NCBI GenBank assembly: GCA_035690425.1
Contig: DASSKO010000195.1
Coordinates: 1-17,538, forward strand
Length of the DNA: 17,538 bases
Origin: DASSKO01 sp035690425
GTDB lineage: Bacteria; Actinomycetota; Actinomycetes; Propionibacteriales; Nocardioidaceae
Direction: 5' to 3'
Positions 6,735 to 13,571 of this stretch are shown here, piece by piece (position 1 is the first letter of the stretch; every line of letters starts with the position of its first letter). The notes beneath the pieces are model-generated. The model was given only the letters and a program-made list of their open reading frames with translations, was not told the DNA's origin and made no database searches. The translations under genes were made by a program, and so were the position numbers.

Positions 6735-7595
6735 TCAGCTCCGCAGGAGACGCTCGCAGAAGTCGATGAGGCGCCGACGCAACGGTGCCGCGCGCTCGGT
6801 GAACCCGCGCTGAGCCGCGGCGTACTCGGCCTTGCCCGCAGCCGTCTCGATCCGCACCGGCTCGTACCCCAGGTCTCGCAGGTCGTACGGCGACGCGCGC
6901 ATGTCCAGCGCCCGCACGTCACGAGCGAGCTCGAAGCAGTCGGCGACGAGCTCCGACGGCACCATCGGCGACAGCCGGAACGCATGCTTGTACAGGTCCA
7001 TGGTCGCGTGCAGGCATCCCGGCTGCTCGAAGTCGACCCGGTCGTCGTGAGCCGGCTGCAGCGTGTTGAGCGGTCGCGCATCGGTGCTGAAGAACCGGAA
7101 CGCGTCGAAGTGTGTGCAGCGGACTCGGTGTGACTCGACCACGGTGTCGGTGCCGGCCTGCCCCAGCCGCAGCGGCCAGTCGGCATGGCGCACCTCCGCG
7201 GACGGCTGGCGGTAGACCATCGCCCACTCGTGCAGGCCCAGGCAGCCGAACGAAGGTGCTCGGTCCCGGGTCGCCACGAGCAGGTTGCGGGTACGCCGAA
7301 GCATCCGTACCCGGTCGGCGACGAAGCCCGGGTCGAGCGTCAGCCCGTCCGCGACCTCGACGTACCCGCGGGCACCGGCGAGCGGTGACCGGCCGGCCAG
7401 CACCCGGTCCGGGCCGGGGTGCCAGCGGCGCAGCGCCGCGGGGCGATGGCTGTAGTAGGAGAAGAGGAAGTCCTCGACGGGATGCTTCTCGCCGGCGCGA
7501 CGCCGCTGCAGGTGTGGTGCGAGCCAGCGGTCGACGCGGGCCTGGTGAGCTGCCTCCAGCCGTCGCCAGTCGGCCTCGCAGAGCACGTCGTCCAC
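6735..7595 (-). CDS. Conserved actinobacterial protein, often labelled 3-methyladenine DNA glycosylase
   Basis: This 286-aa protein has features I associate with an actinobacterial family commonly named 3-methyladenine DNA glycosylase: EADWRRLEAAHQARVDRW near the N-terminus, then KHPVEDFLFSYYSHRP, LRRWHPGP, and later FGCLGLHEWAMVY and HFDAFRFF. I see no HhH-GPD, Tag or Mpg motif, so the enzymatic label is doubtful. The His, Cys and aromatic residues suggest an active site or metal site. GTG 7595 is chosen because TACCCT (minus strand, 7603-7608) ends seven nt before it. The longer ATG start at 7643 adds an Arg-rich stretch and has no such signal. Divergent from the FAH-family gene. Confidence 0.8.
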   Translation of the reverse strand: MDDVLCEADWRRLEAAHQARVDRWLAPHLQRRRAGEKHPVEDFLFSYYSHRPAALRRWHPGPDRVLAGRSPLAGARGYVEVADGLTLDPGFVADRVRMLRRTRNLLVATRDRAPSFGCLGLHEWAMVYRQPSAEVRHADWPLRLGQAGTDTVVESHRVRCTHFDAFRFFSTDARPLNTLQPAHDDRVDFEQPGCLHATMDLYKHAFRLSPMVPSELVADCFELARDVRALDMRASPYDLRDLGYEPVRIETAAGKAEYAAAQRGFTERAAPLRRRLIDFCERLLRS

Positions 7596-7602
7596 AGCGT
7601 CG

Positions 7603-7608
7603 AGGGTA
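7603..7608 (-). promoter_or_regulatory. Candidate -10 box for the 6735-7595 gene
   Basis: Read on the minus strand this is TACCCT, followed by seven nt and the GTG at 7595. No clear -35 is visible. Together with the FAH-gene -10 it makes a compact back-to-back promoter. Confidence 0.4.
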
Positions 7609-7609
7609 G

Positions 7610-7640
7610 TTGGGCAGATCGGGCGACGCCGCCGTAGGCT
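7610..7640 (+). promoter_or_regulatory. Candidate promoter of the FAH-family gene
   Basis: TTGGGC (7610-7615) and TAGGCT (7635-7640) are 19 bp apart. TAGGCT ends eight nt before the ATG at 7649 and no Shine-Dalgarno is present, which points to a leaderless mRNA. Confidence 0.4.
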
Positions 7641-7648
7641 CATGGACC

Positions 7649-8428
7649 ATGCGCATCGCGAGGTTCACCACGGGCGACGAGCCTGGGTTCGGCGTCGTCG
7701 AGACGACCGGAGACGAGCCCTTCGTCGCCGAGATCGTCGGAGACCCGCTCTATCAGGGACTCGAGCTCACCGGCCGACGCGCCGCGCTCGACAACGTGCG
7801 GCTGCTGGCCCCGGTGATCCCGCGCAGCAAGGTCGTCGCGGTCGGCCGCAACTACGCCGACCACGCGGCCGAGCTCGGCAACGACGTGCCCGCGGAGCCG
7901 CTGCTGTTCCTCAAGCCCAACACCTCGGTGATCGGCCCCGGCGACCCGATCGCCTACCCCCGCCAGAGCAGCGACGTGCAGTTCGAGGGTGAGCTCGCCG
8001 TGGTCATCGGGCGGATCTGTCGCGACGTGCCGGCGGACAAGGCGCAGGAGGTGATCTACGGCTACACGATCGGCAACGACGTGACAGCCCGCGACCTGCA
8101 GCGCAAGGACGGGCAGTTCACGCGTGCCAAGGGCTTCGACTCCTTCTGCCCACTGGGGCCGTGGATCGTGACCGACCTCGACGTGCGCGACCTCGCCGTG
8201 ACCACCGAGCTCAACGACGAGGTCAAGCAGTCCGGCCGCACCAGCCAGCTGGTCTTCGACGTGCCGACGCTGATCGCGTACATCACCTCCGTGATGACGT
8301 TGCTGCCCGGTGACGTGGTGCTGACCGGCACTCCCGCAGGCGTCGGTCCGATGCAGCCCGGCGACGAGGTGACGGTGACGGTCGAAGGAATCGGCACCCT
8401 CGACAACAAGGTGGTTTCTCGTGACTGA
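7649..8428 (+). CDS. Fumarylacetoacetate hydrolase family protein
   Basis: This 259-aa protein matches the C-terminal catalytic domain of the FAH family, enzymes that cleave C-C bonds or act as lyases, decarboxylases or isomerases on 2-oxo acids using a divalent metal. VAVGRNYADHAAELG (63-77) and LFLKPNTSVIGPGD (86-99) are typical. The metal ligands are Glu113 and Glu115 in FEGELAVVIG and Asp144 in GNDVTARDLQ. KGFDSFCPLGPW and LTGTPAGVGPMQPGD follow. The substrate cannot be told from sequence. ATG 7649 is chosen over an upstream in-frame GTG (7610) because the family begins there and TAGGCT ends eight nt before it. Its 3' end overlaps the start of gltX by 8 nt, so the two are probably co-translated. 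Confidence 0.9.
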   Translation: MRIARFTTGDEPGFGVVETTGDEPFVAEIVGDPLYQGLELTGRRAALDNVRLLAPVIPRSKVVAVGRNYADHAAELGNDVPAEPLLFLKPNTSVIGPGDPIAYPRQSSDVQFEGELAVVIGRICRDVPADKAQEVIYGYTIGNDVTARDLQRKDGQFTRAKGFDSFCPLGPWIVTDLDVRDLAVTTELNDEVKQSGRTSQLVFDVPTLIAYITSVMTLLPGDVVLTGTPAGVGPMQPGDEVTVTVEGIGTLDNKVVSRD

Positions 8429-9947
8429 TCCCATCGGTGACCCCGTGCTGGGCGAGCTCGACCCGTCCCAGGTGCGGGTGCGCTTCCCGCCCTCGCCGAC
8501 CGGGAACCTGCACGTCGGCAATGTCCGCAGCGCGCTGTTCAACTGGGCTTTCGCCCGCCACTACGGTGGCGCGCTGGTGCTGCGCATCGAGGACACCGAC
8601 GCCGCCCGCAACAGCGAGGAGTCGGTCGACTATCTGCTGCGGTCCCTGCGCTGGCTCGGCATCGACTGGGACGAGGGTCCCGAGGTCGGCGGCCCACACG
8701 GACCCTACCGGCAGTCCGAGCGGTTCGACATCTACGCCGGCATCGCCCACCGCCTGCACGAGGCCGGCGCGGCCTACTACTGCTACTGCTCCCAGGAGGA
8801 GCTCGACGAGCGACGTGAGCTGGCTCGTGCCGAGGGCCGCACTCCCGGGTACGACGGCCACTGCCGGGCGCTGACGCAGGAGCAGATCGCCGCGTTCCGG
8901 GCCGAGGACCGGGAGCCGGTGCTGCGGTTGCGGATGCCCGAGGACACCATCACGTTCGACGACCTGGTGCGGGGCGAGATCAGCTTCCAGGCCGAGCACG
9001 TGCCCGACTTCGTGCTCGTGCGCGGCAACGGCCATCCGCTCTACACCCTGGTCAACCCGGTCGACGACGCGCTGATGGGCATCACCCACGTGCTGCGCGG
9101 CGAGGACCTGCTGTCCTCGACACCGCGGCAGATCGCGCTCTACCACGCCCTGGCCTCGATCGGCATCGGCTCGGGTCCGCCGCGGTTCGGCCACCTCCCG
9201 ATCGTGCTGGGGGAGGGCAGTCGGCGACTCTCCAAGCGTGACGCCGGTTCCGGTCTCGACGAGTACGTCGAGCGCGGGTTCCTTCCCGAGGGGCTGCTGA
9301 ACTATCTCGCGCTGCTCGGCTGGAGCATCGCGGAGGACCGGGACGTGTTCACGATGGGGGAGATGGTCGACGCGTTCGACGTCCGCAGGGTCAACCCCAA
9401 CCCGGCCCGCTTCGACCCGAAGAAGTGCGAGGCGATCAACGCCTCGCACCTTCGCGCGCTGGATGTCGACGACCTCGCCGCCCGCCTCGTCCCGGTGCTG
9501 CACCGCGCCGGGCTCGTCGACGCCGAGCCCTCCAGGGACCAGCTGCGGCTGTTGCGCGATGCGGCTCCGCTGGTGCACGAGCGGATCACCACGCTCGGTG
9601 AGGCGGTGCAGATGCTGGGCTTCCTGTTCGTGCCCGAGGACGCGTTCACCCTCGACCCCGACGACGCGGCGAAGGCGTTGACCAGCGACGGGCTGGCGGT
9701 GGTGAAGGCATCCCACGAGGCGCTCGCCGGGGTGGCGGACTGGACCACCGCGGCGATCGAGCAGGTGCTGCGGGCGGCGCTCGTCGAGACGCTGGGACTC
9801 AAGCCCCGGCGCGCCTTCGCCCCGGTGCGGGTGGCCATCTCGGGGCGCCGGATCTCGCCACCGCTGTTCGAGTCGCTGGAGCTGCTCGGCCGCGATCGCT
9901 CGCTGGCCCGGTTGCGGCGCGCCGAGTCCATGCGCGTCGGCGCGTAG
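8421..9947 (+). CDS. gltX: Glutamyl-tRNA synthetase GltX
   Basis: This 508-aa class I synthetase charges tRNA-Glu with glutamate. The HIGH motif appears as HVGN (31-34) in PPSPTGNLHVGNVRSALFN, and the KMSKS motif as LSKR (270-273). RIEDTD (55-60), YRQSERFDIY and LRGEDLLSSTPRQ are standard. The C-terminal anticodon-binding region is present and the length is normal. Most actinobacteria lack GlnRS and use a non-discriminating GluRS plus GatCAB, so it may also charge tRNA-Gln; a tRNA-Gln and a tRNA-Glu lie about 1.1 kb downstream. The GTG start overlaps the previous gene and has AAGGTGG (8408-8414) six nt upstream. Confidence 0.96.
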   Translation: MTDPIGDPVLGELDPSQVRVRFPPSPTGNLHVGNVRSALFNWAFARHYGGALVLRIEDTDAARNSEESVDYLLRSLRWLGIDWDEGPEVGGPHGPYRQSERFDIYAGIAHRLHEAGAAYYCYCSQEELDERRELARAEGRTPGYDGHCRALTQEQIAAFRAEDREPVLRLRMPEDTITFDDLVRGEISFQAEHVPDFVLVRGNGHPLYTLVNPVDDALMGITHVLRGEDLLSSTPRQIALYHALASIGIGSGPPRFGHLPIVLGEGSRRLSKRDAGSGLDEYVERGFLPEGLLNYLALLGWSIAEDRDVFTMGEMVDAFDVRRVNPNPARFDPKKCEAINASHLRALDVDDLAARLVPVLHRAGLVDAEPSRDQLRLLRDAAPLVHERITTLGEAVQMLGFLFVPEDAFTLDPDDAAKALTSDGLAVVKASHEALAGVADWTTAAIEQVLRAALVETLGLKPRRAFAPVRVAISGRRISPPLFESLELLGRDRSLARLRRAESMRVGA

Positions 9948-9958
9948 GAGGAGGGCAG

Positions 9959-10939
9959 GTGAGTGGACCGGGTGCACCGCTGTCCCCCTCGGGCCGGGTG
10001 CTCCCGCCGTACCCGCACGCGCAGCCGGAGCTTTACCACCGCACCCTGCGCACGTGGACCTACGCGGCCTGGCGGCCCATCGTCGGGATTGCGCTGACCG
10101 TCGGCCTCGGAATCGTGGTCGGCCCGTTGGTCGTGACCGCGCTCGTCGGGGTCGGTCTGGCGTTCTTCGCGCCGGACCAGGCGTCCGGCTACATGAGCGA
10201 CCTCGCCGAGCTCACCATCACACCGGCCGTGCTGCTGACGGTCAATCTGAGCCTGGCGATGCTGATCCCGACGACGTTTCTCGCGATCCGGGTGCTGCAC
10301 GGAATGCGCCCCCGCTGGCTGAGCTCGGTGCGGCCGGGTCTGCGCTGGGGGCTCCTCGCCCAGCTCATCGGCCTGGCCCTCCTCGCCAGCGTGGTGTTCT
10401 CGCTCGCGCTCGGGTTCGTGGCGCCGCAGGCGATGCCGACGGAGGAGAGCGACCAGTTGTCCACGGGCACGACGGTGGCCTACCTCGTCGTGATCCTGCT
10501 CACCTCCCCGTTGCAGAGTGCCGCGGAGGAGTACGCCTTCCGTGGGTACCTGCTGCAGGCCTTCGGCGCGCTGGTGCGAAACCGGCTGTTCACGCTGTTG
10601 CTCACGTCGCTGCTGTTCGCACTCGCGCACGGGGGGCAGGACCTGCCGCTGTTCACCGACCGATTCCTGTTCGGCCTGGTCGCCGGCGCCCTGGTGATCT
10701 ACACCGGCGGTCTCGAGGCCGGTATCGCGCTGCACATCGTCAACAACGTCGTCGTGCTCGCGATCGCCACCCTCACCGGTGCGGTCTCGGAGACGCTGAA
10801 CGTCTCGGAGGCAACCTGGTCGATGCTGCTCCTCGACATCGGCCAGCTGCTGGTGTTCGCGCTGCTGGTCGTGTGGTGGGTACGCCGCAAGAAGCTGCGC
10901 ACCCACAGCGAGGGCCCACCCGCGGCTGCGCAGGTCTGA
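9959..10939 (+). CDS. CPBP-family intramembrane metalloprotease
   Basis: This 326-aa membrane protein carries the three CPBP (Abi/Rce1-like) motifs: EEYAFRGYLLQ (Glu190, Glu191, Arg195), FALAHGG (His224) and HIVNN (His259, Asn263). About eight hydrophobic segments are seen, starting near residue 40 after a Pro-rich cytoplasmic N-terminus. The C-terminus is charged (RRKKLR). The bacterial family includes proteases and bacteriocin-immunity proteins; the substrate here is unknown. The GTG start follows the gltX stop by 11 nt and has a very strong ribosome site, AGGAGGAGGG (9946-9955), overlapping that stop, so translation is probably coupled to gltX. No secretion or bacteriocin genes are nearby, which argues against an immunity role. 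Confidence 0.9.
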   Translation: MSGPGAPLSPSGRVLPPYPHAQPELYHRTLRTWTYAAWRPIVGIALTVGLGIVVGPLVVTALVGVGLAFFAPDQASGYMSDLAELTITPAVLLTVNLSLAMLIPTTFLAIRVLHGMRPRWLSSVRPGLRWGLLAQLIGLALLASVVFSLALGFVAPQAMPTEESDQLSTGTTVAYLVVILLTSPLQSAAEEYAFRGYLLQAFGALVRNRLFTLLLTSLLFALAHGGQDLPLFTDRFLFGLVAGALVIYTGGLEAGIALHIVNNVVVLAIATLTGAVSETLNVSEATWSMLLLDIGQLLVFALLVVWWVRRKKLRTHSEGPPAAAQV

Positions 10940-10973
10940 CCCGCGCTCGCGGACGCCGACGTGGTGGGGAGTT

Positions 10974-11003
10974 TTGGCGCCGAGCACCGCCCTCGGGTAA
11001 TCT
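10974..11003 (+). promoter_or_regulatory. Promoter of tRNA-Gln
   Basis: TTGGCG (10974-10979) and TAATCT (10998-11003) are 18 bp apart, close to the sigma-70-type consensus, and lie 35 nt before the tRNA. A seven-pair hairpin, CTCCTGC (11004-11010) with GCGGGAG (11017-11023), lies in the 5' leader that would be removed during maturation. Confidence 0.6.
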
Positions 11004-11038
11004 CTCCTGCGGCCCTGCGGGAGCGGGGCCGAGCTCCA

Positions 11039-11110
11039 TGGGGTATGGGGTAATTGGCAGCCCGACTGGTTCTGGTCCAGTTAGTCTAGGTTCGAGTCCT
11101 AGTACCCCAG
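11039..11110 (+). tRNA. tRNA-Gln(CTG)
   Basis: A full cloverleaf can be folded. The acceptor is TGGGGTA/TACCCCA, the anticodon stem is ACTGG/CCAGT with loop TTCTGGT (anticodon CTG at 11072-11074), and the T arm is CTAGG-TTCGAGT-CCTAG. The discriminator base is G at 11110. CCA is not encoded. It reads CAG codons, the main Gln codon in high-GC genomes. Confidence 0.95.
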
Positions 11111-11144
11111 CGGTTGGCCGCAACCGGTTCGCATCCGGTAGTGT
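11111..11144 (+). promoter_or_regulatory. Possible separate promoter of tRNA-Glu
   Basis: TAGTGT (11139-11144) is a fair -10 lying 11 nt before the tRNA-Glu 5' end. TTGGCC (11114-11119) is a possible -35 at a long spacing of 19 bp. It overlaps a hairpin, CGGTTG/CAACCG (11111-11126), that follows tRNA-Gln and could help end or process that transcript. Confidence 0.35.
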
Positions 11145-11155
11145 CCATCTCTCCC

Positions 11156-11228
11156 GGCCCCGTTGTGTAGTGGCCTAGCACGCCGCCCTCTCAAGGCGGT
11201 AGCGCGGGTTCGAATCCCGTCGGGGCTA
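11156..11228 (+). tRNA. tRNA-Glu(CTC)
   Basis: The acceptor GGCCCCG pairs with CGGGGCT, including a G-T pair at the end, and the discriminator is A at 11228. The anticodon stem is CCGCC/GGCGG with loop CTCTCAA, giving anticodon CTC (11190-11192) for GAG. The T arm is GCGGG-TTCGAAT-CCCGT. CCA is not encoded. It lies 45 nt after tRNA-Gln. Confidence 0.95.
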
Positions 11229-11235
11229 CCGGGTG

Positions 11236-11271
11236 CGCAGGCCCCCTCCGAGCAGTCGGAGGGGGCCTGCG
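11236..11271 (+). terminator. Long perfect hairpin ending the tRNA unit
   Basis: Sixteen base pairs (11236-11251 with 11256-11271) close a four-nt GCAG loop, with no mismatch. No T run follows, which is common for actinobacterial terminators. It starts 7 nt after tRNA-Glu and ends about 80 nt before the ada/alkA gene. Confidence 0.75.
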
Positions 11272-11353
11272 TCGTCCGTGCTGCCGCAGTCCGGGACGTC
11301 GATGTCCGATTCCCGCGAGACTGTGGTCGGGGCGACGGTGCAGGATGGGTGGC

Positions 11354-12877
11354 GTGAGCACGGCAGCGATCATCGACGACGAGCGTTGTTACCGCGCCGT
11401 GGCCAGCCGGGACCGCCGCTTCGACGGGGCCTTCTACACCGCGGTGCGCACGACGCGGATCTACTGCCGTCCCTCGTGCCCGGCGGTCACGCCGCGTCGC
11501 CGCAACGTCGAGTTCTACCGATCTGCCGCAGCTGCCCAGCTCGCCGGCTACCGAGCCTGCCGCCGCTGCCTGCCCGACGCGACGCCGGGTTCCGCGGAGT
11601 GGGACGTGCGCGCGGACGTGGCCGGGCGTGCGATGCGACTGATCAACGACGGCGTGGTCGAGCGTGAAGGCGTCCAAGGCCTTGCCATCCGCCTCGGCTA
11701 CACCTCCCGACACCTGTCCCGAGTGCTGCTGGAGCAGATGGGTGCGGGTCCGTTGGCCCTGGCACGAGCGCGGCGGGCGCAGACGGCGCGCGTCCTGATC
11801 GACACCACGAGCATGTCCATGGCCGAGGTTGCCTTCGCGGCCGGCTTTGCCAGCGTCCGCCAGTTCAACCAGACGGTCGGCGAGGTCTACGCATGCACGC
11901 CGAGCGCCCTGCGGGCAGCCGCACGGCCGCGGTCCGGAGACATCGGGGCGGATGGCGGCGCACCCACCGACGGCCCGCCGGCCGCTGACCTGACCATCCG
12001 GCTGGCGGTCCGCCAACCGTTCGACGCCGGCGCTCTGCTGCGGTTCCTGGCCGCCCGCGCCGTGTGCGGTGTCGAGTCGGTCGAGCCCGGCTGCTACCGC
12101 CGTACCCTGCGGCTGCCGCACGGGCCGGCTTCCGTCGCGCTCACGCTGTCCGACGGCGGGGTGCTGTGTGGGCTCCGGGGGTGCGACCCGCGCGACGTCA
12201 TGGCGGCGGTCGAGCGCTGCCGCCGGCTGCTCGACCTCGACGCCGACCCCGAGGCGGTCGTGGCCGGCCTGAGCAGCGACGAGATGCTCGCGCCGATCGT
12301 CGGCCGCACCCCGGGCCTGCGGGTCCCCGGTCACGTCGACGGCACCGAGGTCGCCGTACGCGCCGTGCTCGGCCAGCAGATCTCCGTCGCGCGAGCGCGC
12401 ACGCTGGCGGCCCGGCTGGTGCAGCGCAGCGGCGACCGGGCGGACGGTGCCGGCTCGGAGCTGACGCATCTGTTCCCGACCGCAGCGGCGATCGCGGCGC
12501 TGGATCCGGAGACGCTGCCGATGCCGCGGGCACGCGGCCGGGCGCTCACCGGGCTGTGCGCGGCCATCGACGCGGGCGACGTGGTGCTCGACCGCAGCGC
12601 CGACCGTGCGCAGGTGCGCGCCTCGTTGCTCGCCGTCCCGGGCATCGGCCCGTGGACGGCTGATTACATCGCGATGCGGGCACTCGGCGACCCGGACGTC
12701 TTCCTGCCCACCGACGTCGGCGTGCGGCACGCGCTGCGGCGGGCCGGTCGTGACCATCGGCGTGCGGCCGAGGTCGCCGAGGACTGGCGCCCGTGGCGCT
12801 CCTACGCCGTGATGCACCTCTGGAACACCCTGACCGAGACACCCCTGACCGAGACACCCCTGACCGAGACCGGATGA
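11354..12877 (+). CDS. Ada/AlkA fusion: methyl-sensing regulator and 3-methyladenine DNA glycosylase
   Basis: This 507-aa protein joins an Ada-type sensor to a base-excision enzyme. Residues 8-80 form the Ada zinc domain with Cys38, Cys42, Cys69 and Cys72; Cys38 is the expected methyl acceptor. An AraC-type helix-turn-helix follows (about 88-190, with MSMAEVAFAAGFASVRQFNQ). Residues 212-290 match the AlkA N-terminal domain and 310-495 the HhH-GPD glycosylase, with LAVPGIGPWTADYI (426-439) and catalytic Asp454 in FLPTD. It should excise alkylated bases and activate repair genes when methylated. The Ada O6-methyltransferase domain is missing and is encoded separately just downstream. GTG 11354 has AGGA eight nt upstream; ATG 11345 adds three residues. 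The tail holds an LTETP repeat. Confidence 0.92.
   Translation: MSTAAIIDDERCYRAVASRDRRFDGAFYTAVRTTRIYCRPSCPAVTPRRRNVEFYRSAAAAQLAGYRACRRCLPDATPGSAEWDVRADVAGRAMRLINDGVVEREGVQGLAIRLGYTSRHLSRVLLEQMGAGPLALARARRAQTARVLIDTTSMSMAEVAFAAGFASVRQFNQTVGEVYACTPSALRAAARPRSGDIGADGGAPTDGPPAADLTIRLAVRQPFDAGALLRFLAARAVCGVESVEPGCYRRTLRLPHGPASVALTLSDGGVLCGLRGCDPRDVMAAVERCRRLLDLDADPEAVVAGLSSDEMLAPIVGRTPGLRVPGHVDGTEVAVRAVLGQQISVARARTLAARLVQRSGDRADGAGSELTHLFPTAAAIAALDPETLPMPRARGRALTGLCAAIDAGDVVLDRSADRAQVRASLLAVPGIGPWTADYIAMRALGDPDVFLPTDVGVRHALRRAGRDHRRAAEVAEDWRPWRSYAVMHLWNTLTETPLTETPLTETG
12830..12870 (+). repeat. 15-bp tandem repeat at the 3' end of the ada/alkA gene
   Basis: CTGACCGAGAC occurs at 12830, 12845 and 12860 with a 15-bp period; the two full units are identical. 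It encodes LTETP-LTETP-LTETG, the last residues of the fusion protein. Gain or loss of a unit would keep the frame. Confidence 0.85.
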
Positions 12878-12889
12878 GTGAGGCGACCG

Positions 12890-13363
12890 ATGACCGCATG
12901 GACCGTGATGCCGAGCCCCGTCGGCGAGCTGCTGCTGCAGACCGACGGCACGCACCTGACCGCCATCCGCTTCGAGCCGTGGGAGCAGCCCGACGGTGCC
13001 CGCGACGACGGGCATCCGCTCCTCGTCGACGCCCGCGCGCAGCTGCTGGCCTACTTCGCGGGAGAGCGCGAGTCCTTCGATCTGGTCCTCGCTGCCCGGG
13101 GCACCGACTTCCAGCAGCGGGTCTGGCAGCAGTTGCGCCGGATTCCCTACGGCAGCACGGTGACCTACGGCGAGATCGCGCGTGCCCTCGGGCTGGTTGC
13201 CGGCGCCTCCCGCGCCGTCGGCCTGGCCAACGGTCGCAACCCGCTCCCGATCGTCGTGCCGTGCCACCGGGTGATCGGGTCCAACGGCACGCTGACCGGG
13301 TACGCCGGAGGCGTCGACCGTAAGCAGACGTTGCTCGGCCTGGAGAAGGGTGCGCTCTGCTGA
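12890..13363 (+). CDS. ogt: Methylated-DNA--[protein]-cysteine S-methyltransferase (Ogt/MGMT)
   Basis: This 157-aa suicide enzyme removes methyl groups from O6-methylguanine and O4-methylthymine in DNA. The nucleophile is Cys125 in IVVPCHRVIG. Upstream, FQQRVWQQLRRIPYGSTVTYGEIA (74-97) gives the helix-turn-helix and Tyr/Arg base-flipping region, and NGRNPLP precedes the active site. GYAGGVDRKQTLLGLE ends the fold. ATG 12890 is chosen over the in-frame GTG 12878 because TGAGGCG lies a few nt before it and the protein then begins as family members do. It starts 12 nt after the ada/alkA stop, so the two form an alkylation-repair operon that splits Ada's usual functions over two proteins. Confidence 0.93.
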   Translation: MTAWTVMPSPVGELLLQTDGTHLTAIRFEPWEQPDGARDDGHPLLVDARAQLLAYFAGERESFDLVLAARGTDFQQRVWQQLRRIPYGSTVTYGEIARALGLVAGASRAVGLANGRNPLPIVVPCHRVIGSNGTLTGYAGGVDRKQTLLGLEKGALC

Positions 13364-13446
13364 CGGTTCAGGCGCCCCAGCGGCGCTGCGAGCATCCTCC
13401 TGCGCCAGCCTGCGGATGGACGCCAGCCCGGCTCGATCATGCCGAT

Positions 13447-13468
13447 CAGCTGGTCGGCAGCTGGTCGG
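13447..13468. repeat. 11-bp tandem duplication in the ogt-iclR gap
   Basis: CAGCTGGTCGG occurs twice in tandem (13447-13457 and 13458-13468). It lies in the 208-bp stretch between the converging ogt and IclR-type genes, where I see no convincing gene on either strand. Confidence 0.75.
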
Positions 13469-13571
13469 CCCGTTGCCGGGCGTCCGGATCGACACCGTCG
13501 CCCGGTGTGCGGGGCGCCAGTGCTGCGCCCAGCGCGTGATGATCGAGGTGTCGGGGTCGGTCAGCCGAGGA

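Noticed and set aside
4898..7186. 762-codon open frame on the minus strand opposite cimA
   Set aside because: It is antisense to cimA and also overlaps the 6735-7595 gene in another frame. It shows no recognisable domain.
7596..7643. ATG start at 7643 for the minus-strand gene
   Set aside because: The added residues are Arg-rich and unlike the family start, no signal precedes this ATG, and a -10 box sits in front of GTG 7595. It remains a possible alternative.
8283..10987. Long minus-strand frames opposite gltX and the CPBP gene
   Set aside because: They mirror well-supported genes and read as His/Arg/Gln-rich sequence without motifs.
11099..13495. 798-codon open frame on the minus strand opposite the Ada/AlkA and ogt genes
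   Set aside because: It is antisense to two proteins with complete catalytic motifs and crosses a tRNA. The translation is low in complexity, and such frames are expected in GC-rich DNA.
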